Source: Agrococcus carbonis
GTDB lineage: Bacteria > Actinomycetota > Actinomycetes > Actinomycetales > Microbacteriaceae
Direction of reading: 5' to 3'
Length of the DNA stretch: 64,000 bases
Assembly: GCF_900104705.1 (NCBI RefSeq)
Contig: NZ_LT629734.1
Location: forward strand, 868,001 to 932,000
The position numbers and the translations under genes were made by a program. A model generated the notes under the pieces. The model made no database searches and was not told the DNA's origin. It saw only the letters and a program-made list of their open reading frames with translations. Shown piece by piece: positions 34,133 to 43,605 of the stretch (within the stretch, counting starts at the first letter, position 1; the number at the start of each line of letters is the position of its first letter).

Positions 34133-35116
34133 GTGCAGATCCTCGTGACCGGCGGCGCCGGCTTCATCGGCTCGAACTTCGTCCGCATGGCGCTCAGCGA
34201 GCGCCTCCCCGGGCTGGAGGGCGCGTCGATCACCGTGCTCGACGCCCTCACCTACTCGGGCAACCTCGCCAACCTCGCCCCCGTGGCCGAGCATCCGCGC
34301 TACGCCTTCGTGCACGGCGACATCCGCGACACGGGCCTCCTCGACCGGCTGCTGCCGGGCGTCGACGCGATCGTGCACTTCGCCGCCGAGAGCCACGTCG
34401 ACCGCTCGGTGCGCGACGCCTCGATATTCGTCGAGACCAACGTCGTGGGCACGCAGCGCCTGCTCGACGCGGCCCTGCGGCACGACGTGCCGCGCTTCGT
34501 GCACATCTCGACCGACGAGGTCTACGGCTCGATCGCCGAGGGATCGTGGAGCGAGGATCGCCCGCTCGAGCCCAACAGCCCGTACTCGGCGTCGAAGGCC
34601 GGCAGCGACCTGCTCGCCCGCAGCTACCACCGCACGCACGGCCTCGACGTGCGCATCACCCGCTGCTCGAACAACTACGGGCCCTACCACTTCCCCGAGA
34701 AGGTCATCCCGCTGTTCGTCACGAACCTCATCGACGGCCTCGACGTGCCGCTCTACGGCGACGGCGAGAACGTGCGCGACTGGCTGCACGTCGACGACCA
34801 CTGCCGCGGCATCGCCCTCGTCCTCGCGGGCGGCCGCGCCGGTGAGGTCTACAACATCGGCGGCGGTACCGAGCTCTCGAACCGCGAGCTCACCGGGCTC
34901 CTGCTCGAGGCCACCGGGCGCGACTGGTCGGCCGTGCGCCACGTCGAGGACCGCAAGGGCCACGACCTGCGCTACTCGGTCGACATCACGAAGATCTCGC
35001 GCGAGCTCGGCTACGCGCCGCAGGTGCCCTTCGCCGAGGGGCTCGCCGAGGTCGTGCAGTGGTACCGCGACCACCGCTCGTGGTGGGAGCCGCTCAAGGA
35101 GCGGGCCGCGCTGTGA
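34133..35116 (+). CDS. rmlB: dTDP-glucose 4,6-dehydratase
   Basis: 327 residues. It carries out the second step of dTDP-rhamnose synthesis. Motifs are [31 protein letters not shown], the catalytic STDEVYGS (Asp-Glu), YSASKAG (YxxxK), [17 protein letters not shown] and [15 protein letters not shown] at 34133 is preferred over an upstream reading because it matches the homologous start (VQILVTGG) and has AAAGGGA upstream. Its TGA overlaps the GTG of the following glycosyltransferase. Confidence 0.95.
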   Translation: MQILVTGGAGFIGSNFVRMALSERLPGLEGASITVLDALTYSGNLANLAPVAEHPRYAFVHGDIRDTGLLDRLLPGVDAIVHFAAESHVDRSVRDASIFVETNVVGTQRLLDAALRHDVPRFVHISTDEVYGSIAEGSWSEDRPLEPNSPYSASKAGSDLLARSYHRTHGLDVRITRCSNNYGPYHFPEKVIPLFVTNLIDGLDVPLYGDGENVRDWLHVDDHCRGIALVLAGGRAGEVYNIGGGTELSNRELTGLLLEATGRDWSAVRHVEDRKGHDLRYSVDITKISRELGYAPQVPFAEGLAEVVQWYRDHRSWWEPLKERAAL

Positions 35117-36249
35117 CCGACGCGACGGATGCGGCGCTGAACCCCGCCGACCGCCTCACGGTCGTGCTCGACGAGGTCGCCGAGCAGTCGACGACCATGG
35201 TCGGGCGCTACTCGGCCGAGATGGCGCGCGGGCTCATCGCGACCGCTCCCGAGGGCTTCCAGGTCGCCGGGCTCTCGGCGCGCATCACCGACTCGCGGGC
35301 CGAGCGGGTGCAGCAGCTGCTGCCCGGGCTCGTCGAGCTGCGGCAGACGGCCGTGCCCGCGCGCGAGCTCCGCGAGGCGTGGCTCCACACGATCACGACG
35401 ATCCCCGTGCGCGGCTTCGTGCACGCGACGAGCCTGATGGCGCCGCTCGTGCGCGACCCCGCGCCCGGCGACCAGGTGACGGTGACCGTCCACGGGCTCG
35501 AGTCGTTCTCCGACCGCTCCGAGCGCAAGCAGCGCTGGTTCGAGCGGGCGCTGCGGCGCGCGGTGGCGCGCGCGCACGGCATCGTCGTGCCGAGCACCGC
35601 GGTGGCCGAGGACCTCGTGGCCGCCGGCGCGCCGGACGACATCGTGCGGGTCGTGCACCCCGCGCCGTCGGCGGCGCTGCTCGCGGCCGCCGCCGCGCCT
35701 GCCGAGCGCGCCCTCACCCTCCCGGACTCGTACGTGCTGGCGCTCACCCAGCCCGGCGGACTCCGTCACGCCGAGCGGCTCATCGAGACGGTCGCGGACC
35801 CGGCGATGCCGGATGTCAAGGTCGTCGTCGCAGGGCCGGTCGAGTGGGACGAGACGCGGCTCGCGGCGCTCGCCGTCGAGGCGGGCATCCCCGCGGGCAG
35901 GCTCGTGATGCTCGGCGACCTCTCGCACGCCGACCTCGCCTCGGTCTACCGGGGCGCGCTCGCGCACCTGCACGTCGCCGAGCACGACGCGCTCGGGCTG
36001 ACGCTGCTCGAGGCCGCGGCGCTCGGCACCGCGACCGTGCACCTCTCGAACCGCTCGCTCGACGAGATCGCCGGCGACGCGAGCGTCTCGGTCGACGGCG
36101 GCGCGCCCGAGCTCGCGGCTGCGCTCGCGACGCTGCTCGACGCGCCCGACGAGCTCGCGCGGCTGCGGCTGCACGCGCAGGACCGCGCGCAGGCCTTCAC
36201 GTGGGAGGCCGCGGCGCAGCAGGTCTGGCAGCTGCACGCCGACCTGTAG
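35113..36249 (+). CDS. GT4 family glycosyltransferase
   Basis: 378 residues with a GT-B fold. [20 protein letters not shown] and [18 protein letters not shown] lie in the N-terminal and linker parts. [24 protein letters not shown] spacing, then [19 protein letters not shown] with the E-x7-E catalytic signature, lie in the donor domain. It belongs to the mannosyl/rhamnosyltransferase-like GT4 group. The start GTG at 35113 overlaps the rmlB stop (GTGA), so expression is coupled to dTDP-sugar synthesis. That makes dTDP-rhamnose or a derivative a plausible donor; this is inference. Confidence 0.85.
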   Translation: MTDATDAALNPADRLTVVLDEVAEQSTTMVGRYSAEMARGLIATAPEGFQVAGLSARITDSRAERVQQLLPGLVELRQTAVPARELREAWLHTITTIPVRGFVHATSLMAPLVRDPAPGDQVTVTVHGLESFSDRSERKQRWFERALRRAVARAHGIVVPSTAVAEDLVAAGAPDDIVRVVHPAPSAALLAAAAAPAERALTLPDSYVLALTQPGGLRHAERLIETVADPAMPDVKVVVAGPVEWDETRLAALAVEAGIPAGRLVMLGDLSHADLASVYRGALAHLHVAEHDALGLTLLEAAALGTATVHLSNRSLDEIAGDASVSVDGGAPELAAALATLLDAPDELARLRLHAQDRAQAFTWEAAAQQVWQLHADL

Positions 36250-36254
36250 CCGGC

Positions 36255-36270
36255 GCCCGCGCGAGCGGGC
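36255..36270. terminator. Small hairpin between GT4 and LCP genes
   Basis: GCCCGC-GCGA-GCGGGC, a 6-bp stem with a tetraloop, 6 nt after the GT4 stop and 55 nt beyond the LCP stop on the other strand. Confidence 0.4.
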
Positions 36271-36325
36271 CGTCGCGCGCCCGGGGGCGACCGGCGACCG
36301 CGCGGCGTTGCTGGGCGGGGCGCCG

Positions 36326-37696
36326 CTACGGCGACGGCGTCGGCGTCTCGGTCGGCACCGCGATCGCGTCGGCCTCGGCGAGCGCCTCCTGCACCATCGC
36401 GTGGATCTGCGCGAAGTCCGGGTCGCCGGTCGTGACGGCGGGCGGCACGAGCTCGAGGTTGGTGATCGGCAGGTCGCGGGTCTGCAGCGCGAGGTCGGAG
36501 AGCGAGCCGATCATCGACTGCGGCACATCCGACTGCACCATGTCCTGCCCCGCGCGGGAGAGCTCGGTGTACTTCGTCAGCAGCGTCTGCGGAGTGAACT
36601 CGCGGATGAGCGCCTCCTGCACCTGCCGCTGCCGCGCCATCCGGTCGTAGTCGCTCGTGCCGGCGCGGCTGCGGGCGTACCAGAGCGTGTCGTGGCCGTC
36701 GAGCACGCGGGTGCCGGGCTCGATCCACTCGCGCACCGGCTCGCCCTCGATCGCGATCGGCACCCGCTGGGTGACCTCGAGCCGCAGGCCGCCCAGCGCA
36801 TCCACGAGGTCCTCGAAGCCGTGCATGTCGACGAGCACGTAGAACTGCAGCTCGATCCCGGTCACGCCCTCGACGGCGTCGCGCGTGGCCTCGATGCCGG
36901 GGCTCGAGCCGTTCGCCTCGGCGTCGGGGTAGAGCTCGGGGTGCGCCTCGCCGTAGGTGTAGGTGCCGTTCAGCAGGCAGTCGCTCGACTCGCAGTCGAA
37001 GCCGTTCGGCCACGGCCCCCACATGGGCGAGCCCTCCGAGAAGGGGGCGTTCCGCAGGTTGCGGGGCACGCCGATCATCGTCGCGGCGCCGGTCTCGGCG
37101 TTGACGGTCACGACGGTCATCGAGTCGGCGCGCAGGCCCACACGGTCGTCGCCGGCGTCGCCGCCGAGCAGCAGGAAGGTGTAGCGGCCGTCGATCGGCT
37201 CGACCGCGGGCCGGGCGAAGTCGAACACGTTGCCGACGAGGCCTCGGGTCGCGTCGACGAGCGACGCCCCGTAGCCCGCGAGCGCAGCGGGCGCGACGGT
37301 CGCGAGCACGGCGACGATCGCGATGGCTGCGCGCGCGCCGCCCTGCACCTTCGGCAGCCTGGCGAGCCGGATGGTGTCGAACCCGAGCACGAGCCACAGC
37401 ACCGCGTAGGCGATGAGCAGCACCTCGATCACGAGCAGGCCGATCGAGTTGGCGACGATCGTCAGCAGCGCGCTGCGCCACACGAGCCACAGCAGGCCGG
37501 CGACCGCGAGCAGCGCGAGCAGCAGCAGCGTCATCGCGATGCCGAAGCGGCCGAGCCGCCGGTTGCCCGCGAGCACCTGGGCGCTGCCGGGTAGCAGGAA
37601 GCCGATCGCGACGAGCCACCAGCCGCGCCGCTGCATCACCTCTGGCCGCCCCGTGTCGGGGTGGCGGATGGGGGTGCCGGCGGCCAGCAGCGTCAT
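36326..37696 (-). CDS. LCP (LytR-CpsA-Psr) family glycopolymer ligase
   Basis: 456 residues. The N-terminal ~150 residues contain a cytoplasmic start and four hydrophobic segments. The LCP domain follows, with [63 protein letters not shown] and [20 protein letters not shown], carrying the conserved Arg and Asp residues that bind pyrophosphate lipid. LCP enzymes transfer undecaprenyl-linked glycans to peptidoglycan on the outer face, so this is the likely final step for the polymer built upstream. Extra N-terminal helices are unusual compared with single-pass LCPs. The ATG overlaps the purE stop (ATGA). Confidence 0.9.
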   Translation of the reverse strand: MTLLAAGTPIRHPDTGRPEVMQRRGWWLVAIGFLLPGSAQVLAGNRRLGRFGIAMTLLLLALLAVAGLLWLVWRSALLTIVANSIGLLVIEVLLIAYAVLWLVLGFDTIRLARLPKVQGGARAAIAIVAVLATVAPAALAGYGASLVDATRGLVGNVFDFARPAVEPIDGRYTFLLLGGDAGDDRVGLRADSMTVVTVNAETGAATMIGVPRNLRNAPFSEGSPMWGPWPNGFDCESSDCLLNGTYTYGEAHPELYPDAEANGSSPGIEATRDAVEGVTGIELQFYVLVDMHGFEDLVDALGGLRLEVTQRVPIAIEGEPVREWIEPGTRVLDGHDTLWYARSRAGTSDYDRMARQRQVQEALIREFTPQTLLTKYTELSRAGQDMVQSDVPQSMIGSLSDLALQTRDLPITNLELVPPAVTTGDPDFAQIHAMVQEALAEADAIAVPTETPTPSP

Positions 37697-38196
37697 GCGC
37701 GGGTGCCCACGCGGTCGCGCAGGGCCTGGGCCTTGTCGCCCACCTGCCGCTCGAGGTCGGCGGCGAAGGCGTCGAGGCGCGCGGCGAGATCGTCGTCGAA
37801 GGCGCCGAGGATGCGCGCCGCGAGGATGCCCGCGTTGCGCGCGCCGCCGATCGAGACGGTCGCGACGGGGATGCCGGCGGGCATCTGCACGATCGAGAGG
37901 AGGCTGTCGAGCCCGTCGAGCCGCTCGAGCGGCACGGGCACGCCGATCACGGGCAGCCGCGTCATCGACGCGACCATGCCCGGCAGGTGGGCCGCGCCGC
38001 CCGCGCCGGCGATGATGACGCGCACGCCGCGGTCGGCGGCGCCGCGCGCGAAGTCGACCATCTTCTGCGGGGTCCGGTGTGCCGAGACGACGTCGACCTC
38101 GGCGTCGACGCCCAGCTCCTCGAGCACGGCCTTCGCCGCCTCCATGACTCGCCAGTCGGAGTCGGATCCCATGATGATGCTGACCTGCGCAGGCAT
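37693..38196 (-). CDS. purE: N5-carboxyaminoimidazole ribonucleotide mutase
   Basis: 167 residues, typical for PurE class I. It converts N5-CAIR to CAIR in purine synthesis, after PurK. Motifs are [47 protein letters not shown] and [22 protein letters not shown] at 38196 lies 7 nt after TACCCT with no ribosome-binding site. purE and purK are separated here by the repeat-flanked broken gene, whereas in many actinomycetes they are adjacent. Confidence 0.95.
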   Translation of the reverse strand: MPAQVSIIMGSDSDWRVMEAAKAVLEELGVDAEVDVVSAHRTPQKMVDFARGAADRGVRVIIAGAGGAAHLPGMVASMTRLPVIGVPVPLERLDGLDSLLSIVQMPAGIPVATVSIGGARNAGILAARILGAFDDDLAARLDAFAADLERQVGDKAQALRDRVGTRA

Positions 38197-38203
38197 GACG
38201 TCC

Positions 38204-38209
38204 AGGGTA
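38204..38209 (-). promoter_or_regulatory. -10 hexamer TACCCT, leaderless start
   Basis: Seven nt before the purE ATG. Confidence 0.5.
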
Positions 38210-38303
38210 CGCGCTCGCGAATCGCTCCCCGACCGCGCCCCGCCGCCCGCCTGCGCTCCCCTCGCCCTTGCCTGGTCCCCCCGCGCCGCCCCCTCGTCCC
38301 GGC

Positions 38304-38417
38304 TGGTCACGACACGCCGCGACGGCCAAGCAGGGTGGTCACGACACGCCGCCTCGATCAACCAGCGTGGTCACGACACGCCGCTTGCCGCGGTGGCGGC
38401 GCGGCGCGTCGTGACCA
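38304..38417. repeat. Left repeat array
   Basis: Part of the 313-bp purE-DUF559 gap. TGGTCACGACACGCCGC occurs at 38304, 38336 and 38368, an exact 32-bp period with different 15-nt spacers. It is followed by an inverted copy GCGGCGCGTCGTGACCA at 38401-38417. The third copy and the inverted one form a 17-bp stem (one mismatch) with a 16-nt loop. The rest of the gap shows no gene or clear signal. Confidence 0.85.
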
Positions 38418-38509
38418 CGCTCCGCACCAGATCCGGGCGCGGGGCGCGACGCTGTCCGCGGCGTTGTCCACGGCGTCGAGCGGATGCGCGACGGGCGTCG
38501 ACGGCATGG

Positions 38510-39467
38510 GTGCACGATGCGCGGGTGCTCGACCAGCGTCTGTTCCGCGTCGCCGATGCGCGCGCCGTCGGCATCGCGCCCCGGCGGCTGCGCTCCCGCG
38601 CGCTCCTGATCCCCACTCGCGGGGTGCGCGCGCTGCGCTCGCTCGCCGACGAGGGGACACTGCTCGACGCGTTCGCCCTCGTCGCCCGAGACGACCACTT
38701 CTTCTCGCACACGACCGCCGCACGCATCCACGGCATGCCGCTGCCGAGCACCCGTGCCGGGCGACGGCATCCACATCGCCGCGCCGACCGGCGGCAGTCG
38801 CATGCGCCGGCCCGGCGTGATCGGGCACCGGCTGCGCGCGGAGACCGTCACGATCGACGGGCTCCGCGTCGAAGCGGCCGCAGACACGTTCGTGCACCTC
38901 GCCGCGTTGCTGGACCACGGGGCGCTCGTCGCGGTAGCCGATTGGCTCGTCTCGCACCGACGCGGCGCTGTGCGCGTCACACCGCAAGCGCTGCTCGAGC
39001 ACTGCGAGCGGCGCGGACGCTCGCCGCGCAGCGTCGCCGCGAGACGCGCGGTCCTCGACTGCCGGGTGGGCGCGGAGTCGCCGAAGGAGACGGAGTTCCG
39101 GCTGGCCCTCGCCGACGTCGGGCTCGTCACCGACGAGCTCAACTTCTCGGTCTTCGACGAGCAGCGACGCTTCTTGATGCGCCCCGACGGCGGCTGGCCA
39201 GCGCTGCGCTGCGCCTGGGAGTACGACGGCGAGCAGCACTTCACCGACCCGCGCCAAGCGGCCCGCGACCTCGACCGGCTCGAGGCGCCGGCCCTGCTCG
39301 GGTGGCGTACGCGGCGGTTCGCCAAGCACCACCTGCGGGGCCGTCGCGAAGCGCTCGTGGCGTTCGCCGAGGAGGTGCGCGAACGCGCCCGGCTCGCGGC
39401 CGTGCAGCCGCCAGATCTGCGCGGCTACTGGTCGACGTGCCTCGACCCCGGCGCGCTCCGGCCCTGA
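38510..39467 (+). pseudogene. Frameshifted DUF559-type (PD-(D/E)XK-like) gene
   Basis: Two overlapping frames make one protein. The first (from about GTG 38510) reads VLDQRLFRVADARAVGIAPR and DHFFSHTTAARIHGMPLPST. The second, in the +1 frame, continues PGDGIHIAAPTGGSRMRRPG and ends near 39467. Removing one C from the CCC at 38751-38753 joins them as PLPSTVPGDGIHIA. The C-terminal part has the DUF559/Vsr-like nuclease layout ETEFRLALADVGL and RCAWEYDGEQHFTDPRQAAR. Such genes are common, dispensable and of unclear function in Microbacteriaceae. It could be a true pseudogene or a sequencing error. Confidence 0.75.
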
Positions 39468-39553
39468 CCGCCGCGGCGGGACCGCACCCGCATCCGGCTG
39501 CCGCCGAGCGCCGCGGCGCCGCCCCTGCCCGCACCCCGAGCCGGCCACGCGGG

Positions 39554-39758
39554 TGGTCACGACACGCCGCTCGGCACGACGACGTTCCGGCGCGTCGTGA
39601 CCACCCTCAGCCCGAGGAGCGGCGTGTCGTGACCACCCTCAGCCCGAGGAGCGGCGTGTCGTGACCACCCTCGGCCTCCGCGGCCTTTCGCGGCCACCCT
39701 CAGCCCGAGGTGCGGCGCGTCGTGACCACGCTCGGCCCTCGGCGGCGCGTCGTTGCCA
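39554..39758. repeat. Right repeat array
   Basis: The 317-bp DUF559-purK gap. One TGGTCACGACACGCCGC copy (39554-39570) faces an inverted copy (39587-39603) across a 16-nt loop. Further inverted copies follow at 39619 and 39651 (32-bp period, identical spacers CCCTCAGCCCGAGGA), a degenerate copy near 39680, and copies at 39712 and 39742. It mirrors the left array. Confidence 0.85.
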
Positions 39759-39784
39759 GCCGTGCGCCGGTCAGGCGGCGCGGC

Positions 39785-40906
39785 TCAGGCGTCGAAGTGG
39801 GCGGCGGCGGCGCGGGCGCGGTACGCGACCTCGTCCATGTCGTCGCCAGCGGCGGTCACGTGCCCCACCTTGCGGCCCGGCCGTGCCGACTTCGCGTACG
39901 AGTGCACCTTCACGTCGGGGTGCGCGGCGAGGGCGGATGCGTAGCGGTCGGTCATCGAGCCCGAGGTCGGGCCGCCGATGACGTTCACCATCACGCTCGC
40001 CGGCGCGAGGAGCGCCGTGCTGCCGAGCGGCAGGTCGAGCACCGCCCGCAGGTGCTGCTCGAACTGGCTCGTGACCGAGCCGTCGATCGTCCAGTGGCCG
40101 GAGTTGTGCGGCCGCATCGCGAGCTCGTTGACGAGCACGCGTCCGTCGGTCGTCTCGAACAGCTCGATCGCGAGCACGCCGGTGACTCCGATGCCGTCGG
40201 CCACCTGCCGCGCGACGTCGTCGACGACGGGCTGGATCACGGCGGCGTGCGGCGCGGGCGCGAGCACCTCGACGCAGATGCCCTCCTGCTGCACCGTCTG
40301 CACGAGCGGCCACACGACCGCCTCGCCGGAGGGCCGTCGCGCGATGAGCTGCGCGAGCTCGCGACGGAAGGGCACGAGCTCCTCGACGAGCAGCCGGGGT
40401 CCGCCGGCTGCGGCGCCGTCGAGCCAGTCGGCGGCGTCCTCGACCGAGCGCACGACCCGCACGCCCTTGCCGTCGTAGCCGCCGGTCGCCGTCTTGAGCA
40501 CCGCGACCCCGCCGTGGTCGGCGAGGAACCGCTCGAGGTCGCCCACCGCATCCACCGGCGCCCAATCGGGCTGCGGGGCGCCGAGCTCGGCCATGCGCGC
40601 GCGCATCTCGCGCTTGTCCTGCGCGAACCGCAGCGCGTCGGGCCCGGGGTGCACCGCGTGGCCGGCCTCGACGAGCGCCCGCAGCACCTCCTGCGGCACG
40701 TGCTCGTGGTCGAAGGTGATGACGTCGACGCCCTCGGCGAAGGCGAGCACGGTGGATGCGTCGCGGTAGTCGCCGACGGCGGTCGCCGCGAGCGACGCGG
40801 ACATGCCCTCGGACTCGGCGAGCACGCGCAGCTCGATCCCGAGCGCGAGCGCGGCGGGGATCATCATGCGGGCCAGCTGCCCGCCGCCGATCACGCCGAC
40901 GATCAT
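39785..40906 (-). CDS. purK: 5-(carboxyamino)imidazole ribonucleotide synthase
   Basis: 373 residues, an ATP-grasp enzyme that carboxylates AIR to N5-CAIR. Motifs are VGVIGGGQLARMMIPAALAL, ITFDHEHVP, FAQDKREMRARM, VLKTATGGYDGKGVRVV, FELFET-type ATP-grasp strands (IELFETTDGRVLVNELAMRP) and HNSGHWTIDGSVTSQFEQHL. ATG at 40906 overlaps the ugd stop (ATGA). It is the distal gene of a likely birA-PH protein-ugd-purK operon. Confidence 0.95.
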   Translation of the reverse strand: MIVGVIGGGQLARMMIPAALALGIELRVLAESEGMSASLAATAVGDYRDASTVLAFAEGVDVITFDHEHVPQEVLRALVEAGHAVHPGPDALRFAQDKREMRARMAELGAPQPDWAPVDAVGDLERFLADHGGVAVLKTATGGYDGKGVRVVRSVEDAADWLDGAAAGGPRLLVEELVPFRRELAQLIARRPSGEAVVWPLVQTVQQEGICVEVLAPAPHAAVIQPVVDDVARQVADGIGVTGVLAIELFETTDGRVLVNELAMRPHNSGHWTIDGSVTSQFEQHLRAVLDLPLGSTALLAPASVMVNVIGGPTSGSMTDRYASALAAHPDVKVHSYAKSARPGRKVGHVTAAGDDMDEVAYRARAAAAHFDA

Positions 40907-42219
40907 GCTGCGGGGACGGTGTCGGGGCGGCCGAGGCCGATGACCTTGAAGCCGGCGGCGGCCCACGCGGCGGCATCGAGCGCGTTGCGGCCGTCGACCA
41001 CGACGCGCGCCGCGGTCATGCCGGCGACCTCCGCGGGGTCGAGGTCGCGGAAGTGCTGCCACTCGGTGCCGAGCGCGAGCACGTCGGCGCCGCGGATCGC
41101 CTCCTCGATCGAACCGACGATGTCGAGCGTGGGCAGCACCCAGCGGGCGGTCTCGGCGGCCTCGGGGTCGTAGGCCTTCACGACGCGGCCGCCCTCCTGC
41201 AGGCGGCGCGACACGTCGAGCGCCGGGGAGTCGCGCACGTCGTCGCTGTTGGGCTTGAAGGCGAGCCCGAGCATCGCGACGCGGTCGCCGCCGACGGCGG
41301 CGAGCTCGCGGTCGATGACCTCGACCATGCGGTCGCGGCGGCGGAGGTTGATCTGGTCGACCTCGCGCAGGAACCCGAGGGTCTGCCCGTGGCCGAGCTC
41401 CTCGGCGCGTGCCTGGAAGGCGCGGATGTCCTTGGGGAGGCAGCCGCCGCCGAAGCCGAGGCCCGCGTTGAGGAACCGGCGGCCGATGCGCGCGTCGAGG
41501 CCGATCGCGTCGGCGAGCTGCGTGACGTCGGCGCCCACGGTCTCCGAGAGCTCGGCCATCGCGTTGATGAACGAGATCTTGGTCGCGAGGAAGGCGTTCG
41601 CGCTCACCTTGACGAGCTCGGCGGTCGCGAAGTTCACCACGAGGCGGTCGGTGCCGCGCGCGAGGATCGTGGCGTACACCTCGTCGAGGCGTGCGACGGA
41701 TGCGTCGTCGGCGTCGGCCACGCCGTACACGAGGCGGTCGGGCGTCAGGGTGTCCTCGACGGCGAAGCCCTCGCGGAGGAACTCGGGGTTCCACGCGAGG
41801 CGCGCCCCCGTCGGGGTGACGAGGTCGGCGAGGCGCTGCGCGGTGCCGACCGGCACGGTCGACTTGCCGGCGACGAGCGTGCCCTCGGTCAGGTGCGGCA
41901 GCAGCGACTCGATCGCGGCGTCGACGTACGTGAGGTCGGCCGCGTCGGAGCCGGCGCGCTGCGGCGTGCCGACGGCGATGAAGACGACGTCGCTCCCGGC
42001 GGCCTCGGCGACATCGGTCGTGAAGCGCAGGGTGCCCGCGTCGACGCCCGCGCGCAGCAGCTCGGGCAGGCCCGGCTCGTAGAACGGGGGCTCGCCGCGG
42101 CGCAGGCGCTCGATCTTCGCCTCGTCGACGTCGACGCCGACCGTCTCGTAGCCCAGCGACGCCATCGCGGCGGCGTGCACCGCACCGAGGTATCCGCAGC
42201 CGATCACAGCGATCTTCAT
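40903..42219 (-). CDS. ugd: UDP-glucose 6-dehydrogenase
   Basis: 438 residues, full length. It oxidises UDP-glucose twice with NAD to UDP-glucuronate, a donor for acidic wall glycans. It has the N-terminal Rossmann motif IAVIGCGYLGAVHAAAMASL, VAGKSTVPVGTAQRLADLV, NPEFLREGFAVEDTL and the nucleophilic Cys in GFGGGCLPKDIRAF. GLAFKPNSDDVRDSPAL and a C-terminal nucleotide-binding domain follow. ATG at 42219 follows GAAGGAC. Placing ugd directly before purK mixes sugar and purine metabolism in one operon. Confidence 0.95.
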   Translation of the reverse strand: MKIAVIGCGYLGAVHAAAMASLGYETVGVDVDEAKIERLRRGEPPFYEPGLPELLRAGVDAGTLRFTTDVAEAAGSDVVFIAVGTPQRAGSDAADLTYVDAAIESLLPHLTEGTLVAGKSTVPVGTAQRLADLVTPTGARLAWNPEFLREGFAVEDTLTPDRLVYGVADADDASVARLDEVYATILARGTDRLVVNFATAELVKVSANAFLATKISFINAMAELSETVGADVTQLADAIGLDARIGRRFLNAGLGFGGGCLPKDIRAFQARAEELGHGQTLGFLREVDQINLRRRDRMVEVIDRELAAVGGDRVAMLGLAFKPNSDDVRDSPALDVSRRLQEGGRVVKAYDPEAAETARWVLPTLDIVGSIEEAIRGADVLALGTEWQHFRDLDPAEVAGMTAARVVVDGRNALDAAAWAAAGFKVIGLGRPDTVPAA

Positions 42220-42261
42220 GGGAGTCCTTCCTTGTTGCGTTCGCGCTCGTGGCGCGCAGGT

Positions 42262-42753
42262 TCAGAGGTCGACGGGCATGACCGCGCCGCGCGCGGCCAG
42301 CTGCTCGGAGAGCATGCGCTGCACGAGCGATGCCGCGGGCACGTCCGACAGGATCACGGCGCGGTCGCCGCCGGTGGAGAGCAGCACGTCGCCGGCGCCG
42401 AAGAGCGCCTGCAGGCCGCGCCGGCGCACGGTCACGTCGTGCACCCGCGCCAGCATCGTCTCGCGCCGCGTGCCGCCGAAGCCCGTGCGGGTGATGACCC
42501 GCTCGGTCGTGAAGGTGAAGCCGCGCGAGAGCCACGCGAGCGTCGGCACGACGCTGAGCAGCACGACGACGATCGCGGCGACGGTGAGCACGGCGATGTT
42601 CCAGAAGGCCCAGTCGACGCGGTCGACGAGCGCCGCCGCGGCGCCGATCGCGAGCCACAGCACGAGCACGGGCACGACGAGGGCGCGCCCATGGGGTCGC
42701 ATGCGCGCGATGACTCGCTCGTCGCCGTTCGGCACCGCACGATCATCTCGCAT
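42262..42753 (-). CDS. PH-domain (DUF304/YdbS-like) membrane protein
   Basis: 163 residues. Two adjacent membrane helices (about residues 26-75: VVPVLVLWLAIGAAAALV and NIAVLTVAAIVVVLLSVVP) are followed by a bacterial PH-like domain, FTFTTERVITRTGFGGTRRE, MLARVHDVTVRRRG and GDVLLSTGG. Function is unknown. It corresponds in position to Rv3278c, which also lies between birA and purK in mycobacteria. The ATG overlaps the birA stop by one base. Confidence 0.85.
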   Translation of the reverse strand: MRDDRAVPNGDERVIARMRPHGRALVVPVLVLWLAIGAAAALVDRVDWAFWNIAVLTVAAIVVVLLSVVPTLAWLSRGFTFTTERVITRTGFGGTRRETMLARVHDVTVRRRGLQALFGAGDVLLSTGGDRAVILSDVPAASLVQRMLSEQLAARGAVMPVDL

Positions 42754-43478
42754 CAGCGCACGTGGACGACGTCACCGGCCCGCACGTCGACGATCCGGTC
42801 GCCGCTGTCCACCTGCAGCTCGCCTGCGGGACCGAGGCCGACGGCCCTGCCGCTCAGCTCGCCGTCGGGCAGCTCGACGCGCACGTCGCGGCCGATCGTC
42901 GTGAGGCTCGCGGCGATGGCGGTGCGCAGCTCCTCGCCGCCGAGCGCGGGCAGCAGCGCGTCGAGCGAGCGCAGCATGTGCCACAGCACCGCGTCGGCGA
43001 GCACGGCGGCGGTGCCCTCCGCGCCCTCGAGCGTCAGCGACGTCGAGCGGTCGGTCGGCAGCTCGTCGCGGGTGAGCGTGAGGTTGACCCCGAAGCCGAC
43101 GGCGACGGCGCCCTTCCGCCGCTCGCACAGGATGCCCGCGATCTTCCGCTCGTCGACGAGCACGTCGTTGGGCCACTTGAGGCCGGCGCGGTCGGCGACG
43201 AGCGGGTCGAGCGCGTCGGCGAGCGCGAGGCCCGCGGCGAGCGGCATCCACGCGACCGCGTCCTCCGGCATCCGGCCCGTGTGCACGAGCACGGTCGCGG
43301 CGAGGCACTTGCCCGCCGGGCTCACCCACTCGCGGCCGAGCCGCCCCCGACCGGCGCGCTGGTCGAGCGTCGCCCAGGTCGTGAGGTGCGGCGCGCGGTC
43401 GTCGACGGCGTCGAAGGTCGAGGCGATCGAGTCGAGCTCGACGACCTTCGCGATGCGCGCTGCGCCGGGGAAGAGCAT
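42753..43478 (-). CDS. birA: Biotin--[acetyl-CoA-carboxylase] ligase
   Basis: 241 residues, catalytic domain only with no DNA-binding N-terminus. It activates biotin with ATP and attaches it to the BCCP lysine, here K550 of the alpha subunit encoded at 59092. Motifs are VELDSIASTFDAVD, QRAGRGRLGREWVSPAGKCL, LKWPNDVLVDERKIAGIL and AVGFGVNLTL. ATG at 43478 is 6 nt after TAGCCT; GGAGG lies in the same gap. It is divergent from accD, its functional partner. Confidence 0.93.
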   Translation of the reverse strand: MLFPGAARIAKVVELDSIASTFDAVDDRAPHLTTWATLDQRAGRGRLGREWVSPAGKCLAATVLVHTGRMPEDAVAWMPLAAGLALADALDPLVADRAGLKWPNDVLVDERKIAGILCERRKGAVAVGFGVNLTLTRDELPTDRSTSLTLEGAEGTAAVLADAVLWHMLRSLDALLPALGGEELRTAIAASLTTIGRDVRVELPDGELSGRAVGLGPAGELQVDSGDRIVDVRAGDVVHVR

Positions 43479-43484
43479 GCCTCC

Positions 43485-43490
43485 AGGCTA
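43485..43490 (-). promoter_or_regulatory. -10 hexamer TAGCCT for birA
   Basis: Six nt before the birA ATG. GGAGG within the gap leaves both leaderless and very short-leader readings open. Confidence 0.45.
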
Positions 43491-43555
43491 GAGCGATCGG
43501 GTGGATGCGCGCCCCACGGGATGGAGAGGATCACCACCGGATCGGCGCAGGACGC

Positions 43556-43569
43556 TGTGGGAGTCCACA
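43556..43569. promoter_or_regulatory. Inverted repeat TGTGGGAGTCCACA upstream of accD
   Basis: TGTGG and CCACA arms surround GAGT, about 23-36 nt upstream of the TAGAGT -10. A 12/14 match, TGTGGGAATCCGCA, lies upstream of accA3 at 59009-59022. Possible shared operator. Confidence 0.4.
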
Positions 43570-43591
43570 AAGGCCGCGCATGCGCCGACCT

Positions 43592-43597
43592 CTAGAG
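43592..43597 (+). promoter_or_regulatory. -10 hexamer TAGAGT, leaderless start of accD
   Basis: Eight nt before the GTG at 43606; no ribosome-binding site between them. Confidence 0.5.
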
Positions 43598-43605
43598 TGG
43601 CATCC

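Noticed and set aside
34096..34845. Open frame starting at ATG 34096
   Set aside because: It runs across rmlB in another frame, is Arg-rich and lacks motifs. The ATG lies in the rmlB leader.
38304..39758. CRISPR array
   Set aside because: The repeat is 17 nt with 15-nt spacers, several spacers are identical, copies occur in both orientations, and no cas gene is present.
43556..43569. DnaA-box or origin signal
   Set aside because: TGTGGGA lacks the TTATCCACA core, occurs singly, and no origin genes (dnaA, dnaN) are nearby.
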